Shown here: positions 1 to 11,459 of the stretch, piece by piece | How the letters are laid out: each line of letters opens with the position of its first letter | Position numbering within the stretch: the first letter of the stretch is position 1 | Assembly: GCA_032622095.1 (NCBI GenBank) | Contig: CP136063.1 | Span: 265,231,426-265,295,425, forward strand | Reading direction: 5' to 3' | Length of the DNA stretch: 64,000 bases | Source of the DNA: Siphonodentalium dalli | Lineage: Eukaryota > Mollusca > Scaphopoda > Gadilida > Siphonodentaliidae | Program-made: the position numbers and the translations under genes | Notes under the pieces: generated by a model | What the model was told of the DNA's origin: nothing | Database searches by the model: none | Seen by the model: only the letters and a program-made list of their open reading frames with translations

Positions 1-1091
1 GACCGATTTCAACCAAATTTGGTGTGGTGACTCGAGGTACCGGTACCCCGGCGGAGGAAATAATGTCGTTGTTTTTTTAATTAAATAAATAAAATAAAAA
101 AGAAACACACAAATTAAAATCGGTCACCATGGGCCTATCTCCGAATCAAATAAATGTGAATATTTAGGTTCAATATCAACCTATTTGCAGACCAGATTCA
201 CGCTCTTTATTTATGTGTTTTCACTGTGGCCCGCGCCATGCAACAGAATAACCGGTATGGGTCCACTATGGGCTTGGCTAATATCAGAATCAAATAAGTC
301 GAATATGAACCAATGTTAATATTTGGGTCCAAATGTGCGCGAAACGCACATAGGGGTTGTAGGTCCCTAACACAATTGGGCCATACCACCCCCGTGTACG
401 TGGTATCGCCAAACCCGAGGGTATCGCCAAACCCAAAATAATGGGAAAGTCATTTTCACGTATATGATATGGGGATATGTTTGGTTTATCATCGAAAAAC
501 AGACAACGAACAACGTATGTCCACATGATGCAGGAGTATTTATCCACCCGCTGTCAATCAGAATTTTTTCAATAGTGTTTTTGCTTTTGCTCACTCAAAT
601 TTTCGAGAACATCCACCCACTAGTATAGTTTCTGGACTTCCACGCTGCCAAAACAAATTCCGGTATATAGTTGAATCTGTCAATGAAGCATAGGATTGAA
701 CAGAATTTAAAAAATCAGTGTCGTTCTCAATATCCGCGCGATATGGAGTGACCACTGTCGGCACAGAAAGTTGTTAACGCCGCAGACGAAGATGTGACCA
801 AACGCCGACCATCTGTGCAGTAAATATGCGTAGTACTTAAGGAGTTCTGATTAGTTTTCGAGTGATTTTATGTGTATCTGAGACTGATCAATTGGACTGC
901 GAATGTCATCTGAAATATGAATCCATAACATATTCGAAATATTGTGTACAGATCTATTATGAATGTATTTCAATTGAAATTAATTGAACATCCATCTCAG
1001 CATTCAGATTTGCGATCTCAAAAAGGTGAATGAATGATAACGCGATGCCTTGATCACACGCACGTGAATGCTGTCGTTCGCATGCATGCAG
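1..1091. other. Intergenic stretch, no gene recognised
   Basis: I see no coding unit here. Two partly similar blocks, around 128-178 and 265-330, share a theme of GAATCAAATAA followed by an AT-rich run and a 'ttaggttcaa/tgggtccaa' segment, so this is probably decayed interspersed repeat. The short open frames here overlap one another and match nothing I know. Confidence 0.5.
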
Positions 1092-1345
1092 CTAACCGGA
1101 TATTCGTTTAGTATTAACATGCTTGGAGTTTTTATATTGACCACACATGTGGTTTCCTCTTAACGAAACATACTGTTTTCTATCCGATAAATAATTTCGA
1201 AACCAAAGATTTGCTATTCCTGTTATTCCATAATGGTTTAACTTTCTCAAAAGAATGTTGTGATCTATGGTATCGAATGCCTTTGATAGGTCTAAGTTAT
1301 TTCCAATGCCATTAAGCGGTCTAGCTGGTTTATAGTATACGGGGG
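1092..1345 (-). pseudogene. LINE reverse transcriptase fragment (CR1/L2-like)
   Basis: The minus-strand translation contains [15 protein letters not shown] followed by a segment ending [16 protein letters not shown]. This is RT motif A (F-D in SKAFD) and the downstream conserved NYLSxRxQ segment of CR1/L2-group non-LTR retrotransposons. Both ends are lost: upstream the frame is joined to unrelated sequence, and no YADD motif follows. It is a dead 5'- and 3'-truncated piece of about 80 codons. The family is inferred from the motif style; clade placement is uncertain. Confidence 0.75.
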
Positions 1346-1364
1346 CATGTTGGTCTGATAACAT

Positions 1365-1992
1365 TCAACACAACTGTCATGGCGTTATTTCAAGACAGTG
1401 TTATATCTGGTATCACAAATATATGGGTATATGTGTACTATAACTTTCCATTCTACTACGGCTTTGCTGGTTGTTTTTTTTCGGTCACATATAAGCGTGC
1501 CTGTAATGCATGAGAACCATCATCCCCCATATTCTGGAGAGAAACCGCACCCAAAGAAAAGAAAAAAGAAAAGAAATAACAATCTTGTAACAATTAAATT
1601 TTTTTTTTGTATGCTTTAAATAAAAGCTGAAAATGAGGGGTTAAGGGGAGGACCACTCGGTCCTTCCGAGAATCCCGGGGTTAGTCCCCCAGAACTACTA
1701 CTTCGCGTCGCATGAGAACCAATACAACTAGACCCCAGATGGATATGGGAGAGCTATAGGAATCACTGAACTAAATGGTTTCCCATAGACGACAGTCACG
1801 GTGTTAACGTTTCTGCCAAATTCACTGAATTTAAGCCTGCGGGCCACTCCAGTGATGTTTACCCAGCTAGATTGACACCAGTTGATTACGAAAATGCATA
1901 ATCATAGGTCATGTATTTACTTTTTAAAATAAATCCCCAAATGTACGATAGGGCTATACCACAGCCAAATTGTATCTGGAAAAACCAAGCAT
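1365..1992. other. Unassigned non-coding stretch
   Basis: No gene found. The segment 1638-1870 is locally GC-richer than its surroundings and looks like part of an interspersed element, but I could not assign it. It was checked for rRNA similarity and not recognised as such. Confidence 0.4.
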
Positions 1993-2782
1993 TTAAAGGG
2001 GTACTGTACACAGAGATAGGCAATTATTTTATTTACCCCCATTGACATAACTTTCAAGTTAGATTGTATTCGTGTTATATGAGTTTCGTATAAACCTAAT
2101 TTAGCGATGAAAATATTGATCTTGGATATAAAAATATTACGATTTCAAACTACGCGCCATGTTTTTGACCTTCACCGGAGAAGACGCAGGTTGCAGGATG
2201 AACCGGAAGTTCAATTGATGCCTGTAATCTCTTCCATCGAACAATCTCACCCCCTATAAAAATACTTGACGGTTTATGAATCTTGTTTCTTCTCTTTTTT
2301 CCAAATTGGTTATAGCGGGACTTCCTTTTGCATGTAACATGTTTTGTTCGCAACTCAATAATGTTCGTCGTAAACGGCCGTCGATAAAAGACACCCAACA
2401 TGTGAGATTTCAAGAACGGTAACTCGTAATGGCATAATTCGCCATTTTATGACTCCAGCCATAAATTCATTTATATTAAATAATTCAATTTGACCTTTAT
2501 GATAACCTGTTAACCGGAACGTTTTCAGTAGATATCGTCGACTCAAATACGTTATTTTAAAATATAATATTGATTGATTGATTTATTTATTTATTGCATA
2601 AGTCACATAACAGTGAAACAAGCAAAACATATATACACTATGTACACAACTTTGAATATCACATTAATCATTGTTCATTTCATATACACAGCAGTAATTA
2701 AATTAGATTACACAATAATAGGCGATAAACTTAACAAGTATGATAATTACATGTGTTCACCCATAACAATAAATGATTTCGA

Positions 2783-3537
2783 TTATATAGTATAAGACAC
2801 CTTCTTAAAGGCACACCTTAGGAATATGCATAGTCTTTTTATGAGGCTTATATTTTGAAGAGATAGGAGACCATGGAATTTCTCTCTCGTAGGGTTCTTC
2901 CAAAAGTACTCAGGGATATATTGTTTTCTGATTTCATCCAAATGACTGCATATCATAACTAAATGGTATTCGTCTCCTAAATATTCTCCACATATGGTGC
3001 ATATCCTATTGTCATCATTCTGAGATTTCTTCCATCTTGCGCACTCTATAGGCAGTTTATGATTTGCAGTTCTCAGCTTCAAGAGGTATATCGATAGATT
3101 AGACGGTAAAATCTTCAAGTAATTTGGGTAACCGTAGTCAGTTTTAATAAAACTATAAAATTGGGCCCTCGATGAAGCAGATGTGTTTATGTCAACGAGT
3201 AGTGCGTCCCAATGACGTTGTTTGAGAACAGTTTTTGAATTTCTCAGTTCAGTAGCGATCAGGCCCGTCACCACTTTGATTGCAATTTCAAATCATAAAG
3301 AGTATTTTTGACAAAACATAACCATTTGGAGTTATTTTTGTCTGCCGTCTGTGAGTTCATCTCATGAGTCTGATAAATTAAGGTATAAATATTCTTAGCT
3401 AACTCAGAGCCGTTACTCGATACGAGCTTTGACCAATATGTCAGAGCTCGGCATGTTATTTCTATAGAGACGGGGTGTCGTGCGAATTCTGCATAAACTA
3501 TGTAATTTGGGGTACTCATTTTGATGGACGCAACCAT
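2783..3537 (-). pseudogene. LINE C-terminal domain with zinc knuckle, family A
   Basis: Two frames (3537-3268 and 3274-2783) give the region after the RT. The second contains LRTANHKLPIECARW, then CTICGEYLGDEYHLVMIC. The C-x2-C...H-x4-C knuckle with GDEYH is shared with the family A copies at 13.5 kb and 40.4 kb. A frame change separates the two halves near 3270. This part likely binds template or target nucleic acid, by analogy with other non-LTR elements. Confidence 0.75.
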
Positions 3538-3857
3538 CTTACAACATTTTAGATGTAGTGTCTCTACACTTTGAATACGTTCAAAACACCATATCTCACT
3601 CCCATACAGTAAAATAGGTCAAATCATCTTATCGAATAAATCAAGCATAATATCAATGGGTAAGTTTAGTTTTCGGACCTTATTAAGCAGTCCGTACATG
3701 GCTCTCGTTGCAGAATTAACCGTTTTCTTTATGTTCTGGCAGAAGCGACCATTATAAAATAATTTATCCCTAAATAAGTGAATTCTTTAACTATTTCTAG
3801 AACAGCCTCTATACATGAATGTGGGAAGATTTTTTGACCACTTCTTCGTGAAAATCA

Positions 3858-4907
3858 TTAATTTGGTCTTTTTTTGTATTGACTTGGAAGTTTCCAAGCT
3901 TCTGCATAATCGGCAAAGGCGAGGAGAGCCCTATGCATATTATCTTCGTCGTCAGAAAATAGAACTGTATCGTCGGCATATAAAATACATAACAATTTAA
4001 TAAAGCAGCCAACATTTTGCATATATGATTCATCTAGAAATTTCAGAGGGTCTATTGCACAATCATACAAAAAACTTTGTAAATCATTTACATAGAGAGA
4101 AAATAAGAACGGTGACATTATTCCACCTTGAAATAGGCCCATATTACTTACAAAAAAGTCAGACATAGAGTTGTTGTCTCTGACACAAATTTTAATTTTG
4201 CCATACATATCCTTTATAATATTTAGGACTTTACCATTAATATCATAGTTCATCATTTTTAGCCACAATGCGTCCCTCCAAATCGTATCAAATGCTTTTC
4301 TAAAGTCTATAAAGATACAATAAAGTTTCTTGCCACTTGATAAATAGAGATCTATTATACTCTGTAATATGAATATGTTATCTATCGTGGAGTGTCCTTT
4401 TCTAAATCCGGTTTGTGTTTTCAAGATAATCTCGAATTCTTCGGAAAATGCTACTAGTCTGCTATTAAGTATTGATGTGAATATCTTCGAGAAACAACTT
4501 AGCAGTGTTATACCACGGTATGAATCTGGATTTTTGGGGTCCCCAGATGTTTTATAGATAGGTTTTATCATACCTATTGCCCACCCTAGTGGGAAAATAC
4601 CATAGTTCAGAATCAAATTAAATAATAAAACATAAACTGGCATAAACATATCTAAAGTCGATTTGAAATATTCATTACATAGCTGGTCATAACCACTTGC
4701 CTTTCCATTTTTAAGCCTCAATATGGCAGTCTCAATTTCGTCCTCCGATATAGGATTATTTAAATAAGAGCTATCCGACGGATCATAATCATCGCTCACG
4801 AAACGTGTAAGATCATCAAGCTCTTCTATACAGTTTAGTGACTGGAAATGTGCTGCAAATTCGTCAAGATTTACTTTTGACTCAGATGTTTTGGAATTAT
4901 CGCACAT
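3858..4907 (-). pseudogene. LINE reverse transcriptase, family A
   Basis: This 349-codon frame covers the fingers and palm of a non-LTR reverse transcriptase. In order it shows GKASGYDQL near the start, PDSYRGITLLS, AGFRKG-type TGFRKGHSTID, motif A FIDFRKAFDTIW, QGGIMSPFLFSLY and the catalytic motif C YADDTVLFSDD. After AEAWKLPS the frame shifts, and the following coding continues in the frame read from 4033 to 3809. The upstream linker is carried in the 5158-4871 frame. It copies element RNA into DNA at the nicked target; here it is a broken copy. Confidence 0.85.
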
Positions 4908-5198
4908 GCTATATGGAGTTTTTCCCAGAAACCTTTGCTTTCTGTCTGACAGATCATTTTTCTATAAATCTTTCCAACATCTTTTAGTAATTCTTTATTT
5001 GATTCAGATTTATCACGGTTATATTTCGCGTTTTGATATGTTAAACTGCTTCCTAGCCTGTTTACAATCCTGGTCAAACAAAGGTTTATTTTTATCTGGG
5101 GCAATATTATTATGTTGTCGCCCAGGAACGAAAGTTCCAAATGTTTTGCCCGCAGCATCGGTCATAATTTTAGTAACGCCCGTACATATATCATCTAG

Positions 5199-6142
5199 TT
5201 ATGATGGTAAAATTGTCTTGTTATTTAAAGATTCAATTTTGCTTCGGACCATATCAACTTCATGTACATTGATATTATTTATAAAACCCAAACCCTTTTC
5301 GTGGTTCCAACGTCGAATTCTAGATGGAGGAATTAACTCATCCATGATATCATTATCTGCATCTTCGGGCTCAGGCTTGGTCCAAAAGCGAATTGTGGTT
5401 TGTAACGGGTTATGTACATCACTTAATAGGTTGGAGAATTGCCCAACGCGGAAGTTTTCAATAGCACGGAATAAGTGCTTATTTCCCAACGCGTAGTCAA
5501 TTACTGACCTATCTGACGAAGTCAGTCTTCCATGACTCTGATCATCATGGCACCTTCCGTTCAAAATGCGAAAATTGTTACTTTTACAAAAAATTAAAAT
5601 CTTATAGCCATAACTGTTGACCTTTCCAGTGTCCTCTGAATGTCTGGTCGAGAATTGGAAAAGATAATCGCTATGCTTGATATGGTCAGCATCAGCGTGG
5701 GCATAATCGTCCAATTCATAATCAAAATCAGCATTAATTACATGAATATATCAAAATTATTAGACGAGTCAAACTTCGTCAAATATGAAATGGTACAAAT
5801 TAAGGAGTCAATATCATTGTCTTCGATATCACTCAGCTTATTTGTTCGGGCGTTGAAATCCCCTGTGACTAGAATGAGTTCATTGTCTTTCCGGACTTGT
5901 CTCAATTCGCCCTCGAGGTCGATCGACCAATTGTCGTCGCAATATCTAGTGTTGGTCGGTGGTATATACACGGCCCCTATAAGTAATGATCGCTTGTTAA
6001 GTGCGCAGTCAGGGTCCACGCGCACCCAGGCAATATTCTTTGAATTAGTCTTAATTGCTTTCACATATTTTAACAAGTGAACTTTAACACAAATTAATAG
6101 TCCACCACATCGTTTACCACGTCCCATGTGTCTACCCTTCAT
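5199..6142 (-). pseudogene. LINE apurinic-like endonuclease domain, family A
   Basis: Two overlapping frames together cover most of an AP-like endonuclease, which nicks target DNA to prime reverse transcription. Visible motifs are GAVYIPP, then LVTGDFNAR (the GDFN block), then SSDRSVIDYAL and LLSDVHNPL (the terminal S-D-H block). The N-terminal quarter, including the catalytic QET region, is absent. A frame change near 5720 separates the GDFN block from the SDH block. It is part of the family A element and cannot be functional as it stands. Confidence 0.8.
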
Positions 6143-6740
6143 TGTGCTTATACTGAAGTTTGGGATTAAAATAATCTTCTGTTTTGTGAGTAGTTTTCAA
6201 ACAGTTTTTACAAGCGTCCTGGTCACACCTTACACCTGGAAAATGTTCGCCGTTACAAAATCTACAGGCCTGCTTTGTCATATCAGAATATATTTTAACA
6301 ATGTGATCACCAATTGTTAACCTGCTGGGAATGTCCTTGCAGTCCAGAATTTGCATGTACCTAGTCCCAGTCTGAATTTCGAAGTCCGGTACCACGCCCA
6401 TTTTTAGGCTTCCATCAATAATTTGTCCATACTTTGAGAATGCATCTGTCAACTCACTGTTGTCCAGATCTACAGGGAAATCTTTAACTGTCACATGAGT
6501 GCCTGCACTGTGTACCTCCTGTGGTTTAATAAGTTTGTTATTAATGCGAAATCCACGATTAATCAGTAGAGTTTTCGTTTGCAAGTCTTTAGATGTTATC
6601 AAACAAGAAGCGTCCGTTATTTGAATAGCTGCTATAGCTTTGTTTACATCGTTAATAACACCTCCCAGTCCGTCAATGACATCTACGTGCTGGAGATTAC
6701 CAAGTCGGTAGCGTTTGCGGTCAACACTTACGGTTAATTC
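6132..6740 (-). pseudogene. LINE ORF1 (RRM-like plus CCHC zinc knuckle)
   Basis: An open frame of 156 codons is annotated from 6602, but coding similarity extends upstream to about 6740 in the same frame, so the true start is further 5'. The central part (VTVKDFPVDLDNSELTDAF with GQI downstream) looks like an RNA-recognition-type fold. It is followed by a Cys/His-rich knuckle (CRFC..GEH...C..DACKNC...H). Such proteins bind LINE RNA and chaperone integration. The frame stops just before the endonuclease, and the endonuclease N-terminus is missing at this join, suggesting a deletion near 6140. Confidence 0.65.
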
Positions 6741-6952
6741 TCTCGTAGTTTGTAGACATCTTCGGAAATTAATAACTCACAGATTTATTCACACTAATCC
6801 TCCGATGCGAGCGAATTATGCAAGTTTTTAGACATTATTGATCGCGAGTAACACAATTTTCACATCTGTCGCCATCTTGGTCACGTGATATTGATATTAG
6901 ATCGCAATTGTTACCGGGAATTTATTGAAATTGGCGTACAGTACCCCTTTAA

Positions 6953-7342
6953 CAGCAGCTATAGTTAAATAAATTTCCCACTCACAAAAATCCATTCCCC
7001 CATTAATTCACCAGTTTAAATTATTTAGATATCACGTACAATTCAAACAAACAAGATTTCATCCTTTATTAACGTGTCACATGTATCAGGTGAAGGCCAT
7101 TCTTCAGTTACCTTCACCTCTAGCATTCCACAGTGCACTCGCTCCCGACTCTGGACCACATTTGGCTTCTTGATTCCTATAGGCTAATGGGTATTGGTTT
7201 TATATGTGGGTAGACAACAATATAACATGTGTGTGTTTGTTAGGTTTACATGAGTGAGTATACCATATAGTGTGTGCAAAATCATCATTACTCATACGCT
7301 GTCGATAGTTACTGTTATAGTGTCAAGTATTTGCCAATACAC
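6953..7342. other. Intergenic stretch, nothing recognised
   Basis: No gene or clear repeat was found between the TTAA element and the next hAT-like element. The sequence is AT-rich and of low information. Confidence 0.4.
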
Positions 7343-8693
7343 CAGGGGGGGGGGGTCTGAAAAAAAATTCCAGGCACGTATGATCATTTTTATTTTTTCC
7401 GGCCTCGTGGGACCCACCCACCCAATTTCTTCAGTTTCCGCGGTTTTTTTCCAGGCAATTTTGGATACCCACCCTTTTGTTTCCGTTTCAGGATTTTTTT
7501 CCGGTCAGTTTTTGACACCCACCCCCCCCCTAAATTTGAGAAAATTATCAATTGACCAACCAAATAGCTGATTATCCCTGATTATAAAGGATTATCCTGC
7601 ATTATCATAGTTTATTGCGCGAGATTTTAATAGAACAGTACATCATGAAGATAACGATACTATTTGAATTTATCATATAAGTGTCATTAATCAAGAAATG
7701 TGTCAAATAATCACATTTCTAGGGATAGGCAGAGTGCCAAAGTTTTTATTAACATTCAGTTTCATAATATATAGTCACATGATCTAGTCACATAATCACA
7801 TTTGAGTATTCTACAGACTACATGGTACAACACATTTCACATTTGATATTTTGATATTTGCTATGTGATATATTGCTTGAATCAAATTGTTTATCAAAAC
7901 ATGTGGAAATACAACTGTTCATCCCAATTTGAAGAATAATGCTAATACCAAACATAACCATGATATACCCGCATGACTCTTCTTGGGGCATCTCAGAAAC
8001 CAGAACTGAGGAAACATGTTATAGCGTGTAATGGTAGGCTGGTATCCACTGCCTGAAGTAATAGGCTTCGTAATAATTGGGATAACATATGGATGGATAG
8101 CCCAATCTCACTTCTTTTTTGCTCACGATATCAGTGACGATAAAATCTTTGTTACTGTGATTAACATTGCAAGCTGATCAACATTAACTTTGAAAACAAT
8201 TTGAAATTGTTCAAGCTGGCCCGGCTGGCCTTCAATTTATATGTTAAGATTTTATGTTTTACATTGTCAGAAGTCTATTTTATTCCATTATTTATTATAT
8301 CTTTATTTCCATGGCACATATGGTCAAGTGTGCTTTAATTTTATTGCTTATTTTCAGCTGAGTTCTGCATAGTTATTCTTATTTTGTTGTATCAGTAGAT
8401 GGAATCCTGATTAAATTTTATTTTTCCAATAGCGCAGTTTCTTGTTCTGTCAAGTTGAATTTTGGTTATTGTTGGCCATTGTGCAACTGATCCAACTTCT
8501 TATAACCTCTATATATAGTATAGCATTGCTATTAACTATATATGACCTGTTTCTGTACAAAACACATCAAAATAAGACTCAATAGCAGAAATGGGAAACA
8601 AATTTGGCACATGGAAAAAACTGCTTTTCGGACCCAAGAGACACCCACACACCCCATCATACGTGCCTGGAAATTTTTTCCGACCTCCCCCCT
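7343..8693. mobile_element. hAT-like element with G-tract termini
   Basis: The left end starts CAGGGGGG with a long G run, then a tCtGAAAAA stretch and CCAGGCACGTATGAT. The right end is its inverted counterpart (ATCATACGTGCC, a T/C-rich stretch, CCTCCCCCCT). Flanks are CAATACAC (7335-7342) and GAATACAC (8694-8701), an 8-bp duplication with one mismatch. CAGGG termini and 8-bp duplications are hallmarks of hAT transposons. No transposase frame is present, so this is a non-autonomous relative of the element at 27136-27681. Confidence 0.65.
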
Positions 8694-8701
8694 GAATACA
8701 C

Positions 8702-9177
8702 GTGAATTAAATCAAACATGGCTGTACAGAATTCTGGCCAGCTTGCCTGTTTGATGAGAATTGGAACCGATCAGTAAACAAAAAGCTACTGCCAAGATCG
8801 AAAGGGGATGGGAATACTTATTATATTGTTTCTAATCAGGGCACAATCATGCCACAATTCGTTATAACAGGCGATTATTTATTATCATAATTCACATGAA
8901 CATAGAGAAGTACAGAGAAAGAAGTATTTACAAAAGAATATAAGGTTATATATACATTTTATACATGTATCCGGAGCTATGTGGATATATATATCCTAAC
9001 ATGTGGTATACAATACTGTATACTGTGGTATACAATAATGTATACACTGTTAGCGTGCTTTATTGAGGCTCTGTGGTACGCATTTGTCTTGTACGAAAGA
9101 AACAGATGACTCCATTACATGTACATGCCGATTACACTATCCCACTATATTGCTCAGAACATATATTACCCTAATCT
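8702..9177. other. AT-rich intergenic stretch
   Basis: No gene seen. The part around 8870-9060 is rich in TATA/CATA runs and short direct repeats of 'gtatacaata'. Confidence 0.4.
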
Positions 9178-9305
9178 AGGCCCGATGGTTCAGATGGCAA
9201 GGTGCATGGCTCAATAGGTCAGCGTGTGTCCAGCGATCGCGAAGCATGTTCGGATCCCGACCCAGTTTTGTGACCCACGAAAAGGGACTGTAACTTGATT
9301 TGTAT
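9178..9305 (+). mobile_element. tRNA-like SINE head (tentative)
   Basis: A segment reading TGGTTCAGATGG and, about 55 bases later, GTTCGGATCCCG resembles the A and B boxes of an RNA polymerase III internal promoter. I could not fold a convincing cloverleaf with paired acceptor ends, so a tRNA-derived SINE head is more likely than a tRNA gene. No tail was identified. Confidence 0.4.
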
Positions 9306-9739
9306 ATCTTGGTAAGTATAATTAATGTCAGCTACTTTCCGGAAAGTGTATTTGATTTTTACGTGCAATGAGTGCCCATATTGGTGGCCAATTTATGTAA
9401 ATTATATGGAAAGCAAATTCAATTCTATATGAAACGTAATAAACCAATATGTATGTATATATGTCAAAACAATAGCGCCGATGCATACCGTCTGCACAGG
9501 GTATAACCTCATATCGGACACTTCATGTATGCATGGCTATACCATCTTGGAAGCCATTTATATACGATAAACAAAGGTTCACATGGCTGTAGAGTAGCAT
9601 TGAGCTTGGACTTAGAGATTTGCTATTTTCCAGAGACGGACATTAACATAATATATAAGCTGGAGTATATATATGTTTAAGCCAGACATAGACAAACTTA
9701 AGTTCGTCAAATTAATCTCAATCTAGAACGTATTGTTAA

Positions 9740-10124
9740 AAGGGGACTGTATATATAAATTACACACTACATGCAAACAACATGGTAATTATAATGGGGG
9801 ACTGTATATATAAATTACACACTACATGCTAACAACATGGTAATTATAATGGGGGACTGTATATATAAATTACACACTACATGCTAACAACATGGTAATT
9901 ATAATGGGGGACTGTATATATAAATTACACACTGCATGCTAACAACATGGTAATTATAATGGGGGACTGTATATATAAATTACACACTACATGCTAACAA
10001 CATGGTAATTATAATGGGGGACTGTATATATAAATTACACACTACATGCTAACAACATGGTAATTATAATGGGGGACTGTATATATAAATTACACACTAC
10101 ATGCTAACAACATGGTAATTATAA
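9740..10124 (+). repeat. 55-bp tandem repeat, seven copies
   Basis: Units start GGGGGACTGTATATATAAAT and end GGTAATTATAAT, with starts spaced exactly 55 bp apart (9796, 9851, 9906, 9961, 10016, 10071). Copies are nearly identical; the first differs (AGGGGACTG, GCAAAC instead of GCTAAC). The first unit is the transposon terminus itself, so the array grew from the element's own end. Confidence 0.95.
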
Positions 10125-10154
10125 TGAAAATAAGTTTATGACTCGATTCATTAA

Positions 10155-10536
10155 CCCTTTACCCAACAGAACGGCCCTGAGCCAATGCATTCTCTTATAT
10201 ATGCGAGTCGACCATAGGTCGCCTCGCATATATAAGAGAATGCATTGGCTTAACACATTAAAAATTATAAAATTGTTAAAGAATGTAAGATAAAATGGTA
10301 AAAAAAGATTGTTTTTAGGCCAATGCATTCTCTTATATATGCGAGGCGACCTATGGTCGACTCGCATATATAAGAGAATGCATTGGCACAGGGCATAACT
10401 GTAACTATCACAATGTGGTCAAGGAGCCGGTTCCAATGATATCCATATTTGTATGGTTTTATTGAGACAGACCGAAGATATTTTAGGCTGTTGAAGCTTT
10501 ATTTGGCCGGTTTTGGGCGGTTTGTTGGGTAAAGGG
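10155..10536 (+). mobile_element. Paired-hairpin MITE, piggyBac-type ends, copy 1
   Basis: The ends are CCCTTTACCCAACA and its reverse complement, flanked by TTAA at 10151-10154 and 10537-10540. Two 69-base hairpins lie at 10181-10249 and 10319-10387, each with 27-bp perfectly complementary arms starting GCCAATGCATTCTCTTATAT. The second hairpin is the reverse complement of the first. TTAA duplications and CCCTTT termini fit a non-autonomous piggyBac-like element. It is inserted in the 9740-10691 element. Open frames inside are translations of the hairpins, not genes. Confidence 0.85.
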
Positions 10537-10695
10537 TTAACTACTTTTTAATTATAATTACCATGTTGTTTGCATCGTTTGAATGAGCACATGAGTGTTT
10601 TTTGCTCTAATCCATGGCTCAGATTCATTAATTTGTTGCATATAATAAGAGGTGGTCCCAAAAATGACCGGATTTAGTGTACAGTACCCCTTTAA

Positions 10696-11459
10696 CGAAC
10701 AATCCAACGCCGATTACATATTGGGTTATCGCGCTTGCTACAAGATTGAAGTTGCCATATATATGAACGCTGAATGATCCACCATTGGTATACAGACAAT
10801 GGTGCAAACTCCATACAGCGCCCTCTACGCTATCGCTGCGATATATCACTGGAGAGTGACGCAGACTACGCGCGATTTCATCTACTTTTACATATCGTCG
10901 CGGAACTGTATTTACTACTATTTAGTCACCTATTATATTGTTTTGACCACCAAATTGTTTTTATGTTTGCAATAATGGTAATTCTTTCGGTGTTGATAAG
11001 AACAATATGAACTGAGCCAGACATAGACAATTTTAATCCTAAAACATATGAACTAAAAACACGTAAGAATTCCTTACCAATTAATGTCATTATGGCAGTG
11101 GTATCTCAGCGGAGCGATGGGAGATAACTCTGCCTGGAGTTTGCCAATGGTGAAGCAAGGTTGCAGTTTCCCATTTCACAATCTAAACGTCCCTGATACC
11201 ATACACCAAACAGAGCATGGTCACAGCGATGTCACTGAGTGACAGTCCGCTATAGGACCGACTCATATAACTTCATTAACAATTTTCACCGCGTTTACAC
11301 GTTACGCACCGTTACTTGTCCAGCTTTATCGGGGGCCGCGGGAAAGTATGAATTTTATATTTCCGGTACATGAGTCGACAATTGTTGTGGACAGTTCAAA
11401 ACCACTAAACACTAAATTGGAAGTTTGAACTCTCATCATGCTGTATTACAGTATTCAGT
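10696..11459. other. Intergenic stretch with a short duplicated motif
   Basis: No gene recognised. The block GGAGAGTGACGCAGACTACG and its continuation (10851-10881) recurs at 12728-12757, followed in both cases by 'tcacctattat' some 60-70 bases on, so the two are diverged copies of one repeat flanking the 11460-12553 element. Confidence 0.5.

Larger units (their letters stand above)
2575..6887 (-). mobile_element. Family A non-LTR retrotransposon (nearly full length, decayed)
   Basis: On the minus strand the order is ORF1-like (6602-6132), AP endonuclease (6142-5199), reverse transcriptase (4907-3858) and C-terminal zinc-knuckle region (3537-2783). The 3' end carries a tail of ATAA/ATCA-type short repeats near 2575-2600. 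ATATTGAT occurs on both sides (2567-2574 and 6888-6895), a plausible 8-bp target-site duplication. The coding region is broken into several frames, so this copy is inactive. The clade is APE-type, probably Jockey/I-like, but I cannot place it firmly without a tree. Confidence 0.85.
1997..6948. mobile_element. TTAA-flanked DNA element hosting a LINE
   Basis: A 13-bp terminal inverted repeat (AGGGGTACTGTAC) begins at 1997 and its reverse complement ends at 6948. Both ends are immediately flanked by TTAA (1993-1996 and 6949-6952). TTAA target duplication is characteristic of piggyBac and Kolobok superfamilies. The element's own DNA seems confined to about 1997-2566 and 6896-6948; the rest is the family A LINE inserted into it. 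No transposase is visible, so the element is probably non-autonomous. Related termini occur at 9740, 10691 and 62402. Confidence 0.7.
9740..10691. mobile_element. TTAA-flanked MITE with internal 55-bp array
   Basis: The left terminus AAGGGGACTGTATAT follows TTAA at 9736-9739. The right terminus, complement of AGGGGTACTGTAC, precedes TTAA at 10692-10695. The subterminal GCAAACAACATGGTAATTAT at the left is inverted near 10551-10575, confirming one unit. It contains a seven-copy 55-bp tandem array on the left and is itself interrupted by the hairpin MITE at 10155-10536. No coding capacity is seen. It is related to the 62402 fragment, which shares an 'atgaaaat.agtttatgactcga' segment. Confidence 0.7.

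Noticed and set aside
1638-1870. Possible rRNA fragment
   Set aside because: GC-richer than its surroundings, but I could not match it to conserved 18S, 5.8S or 28S segments.
10119-10367. Recurrent small proteins containing RIYKRMHW
   Set aside because: These arise wherever the 69-base hairpin occurs, on both strands; they are hairpin translations.
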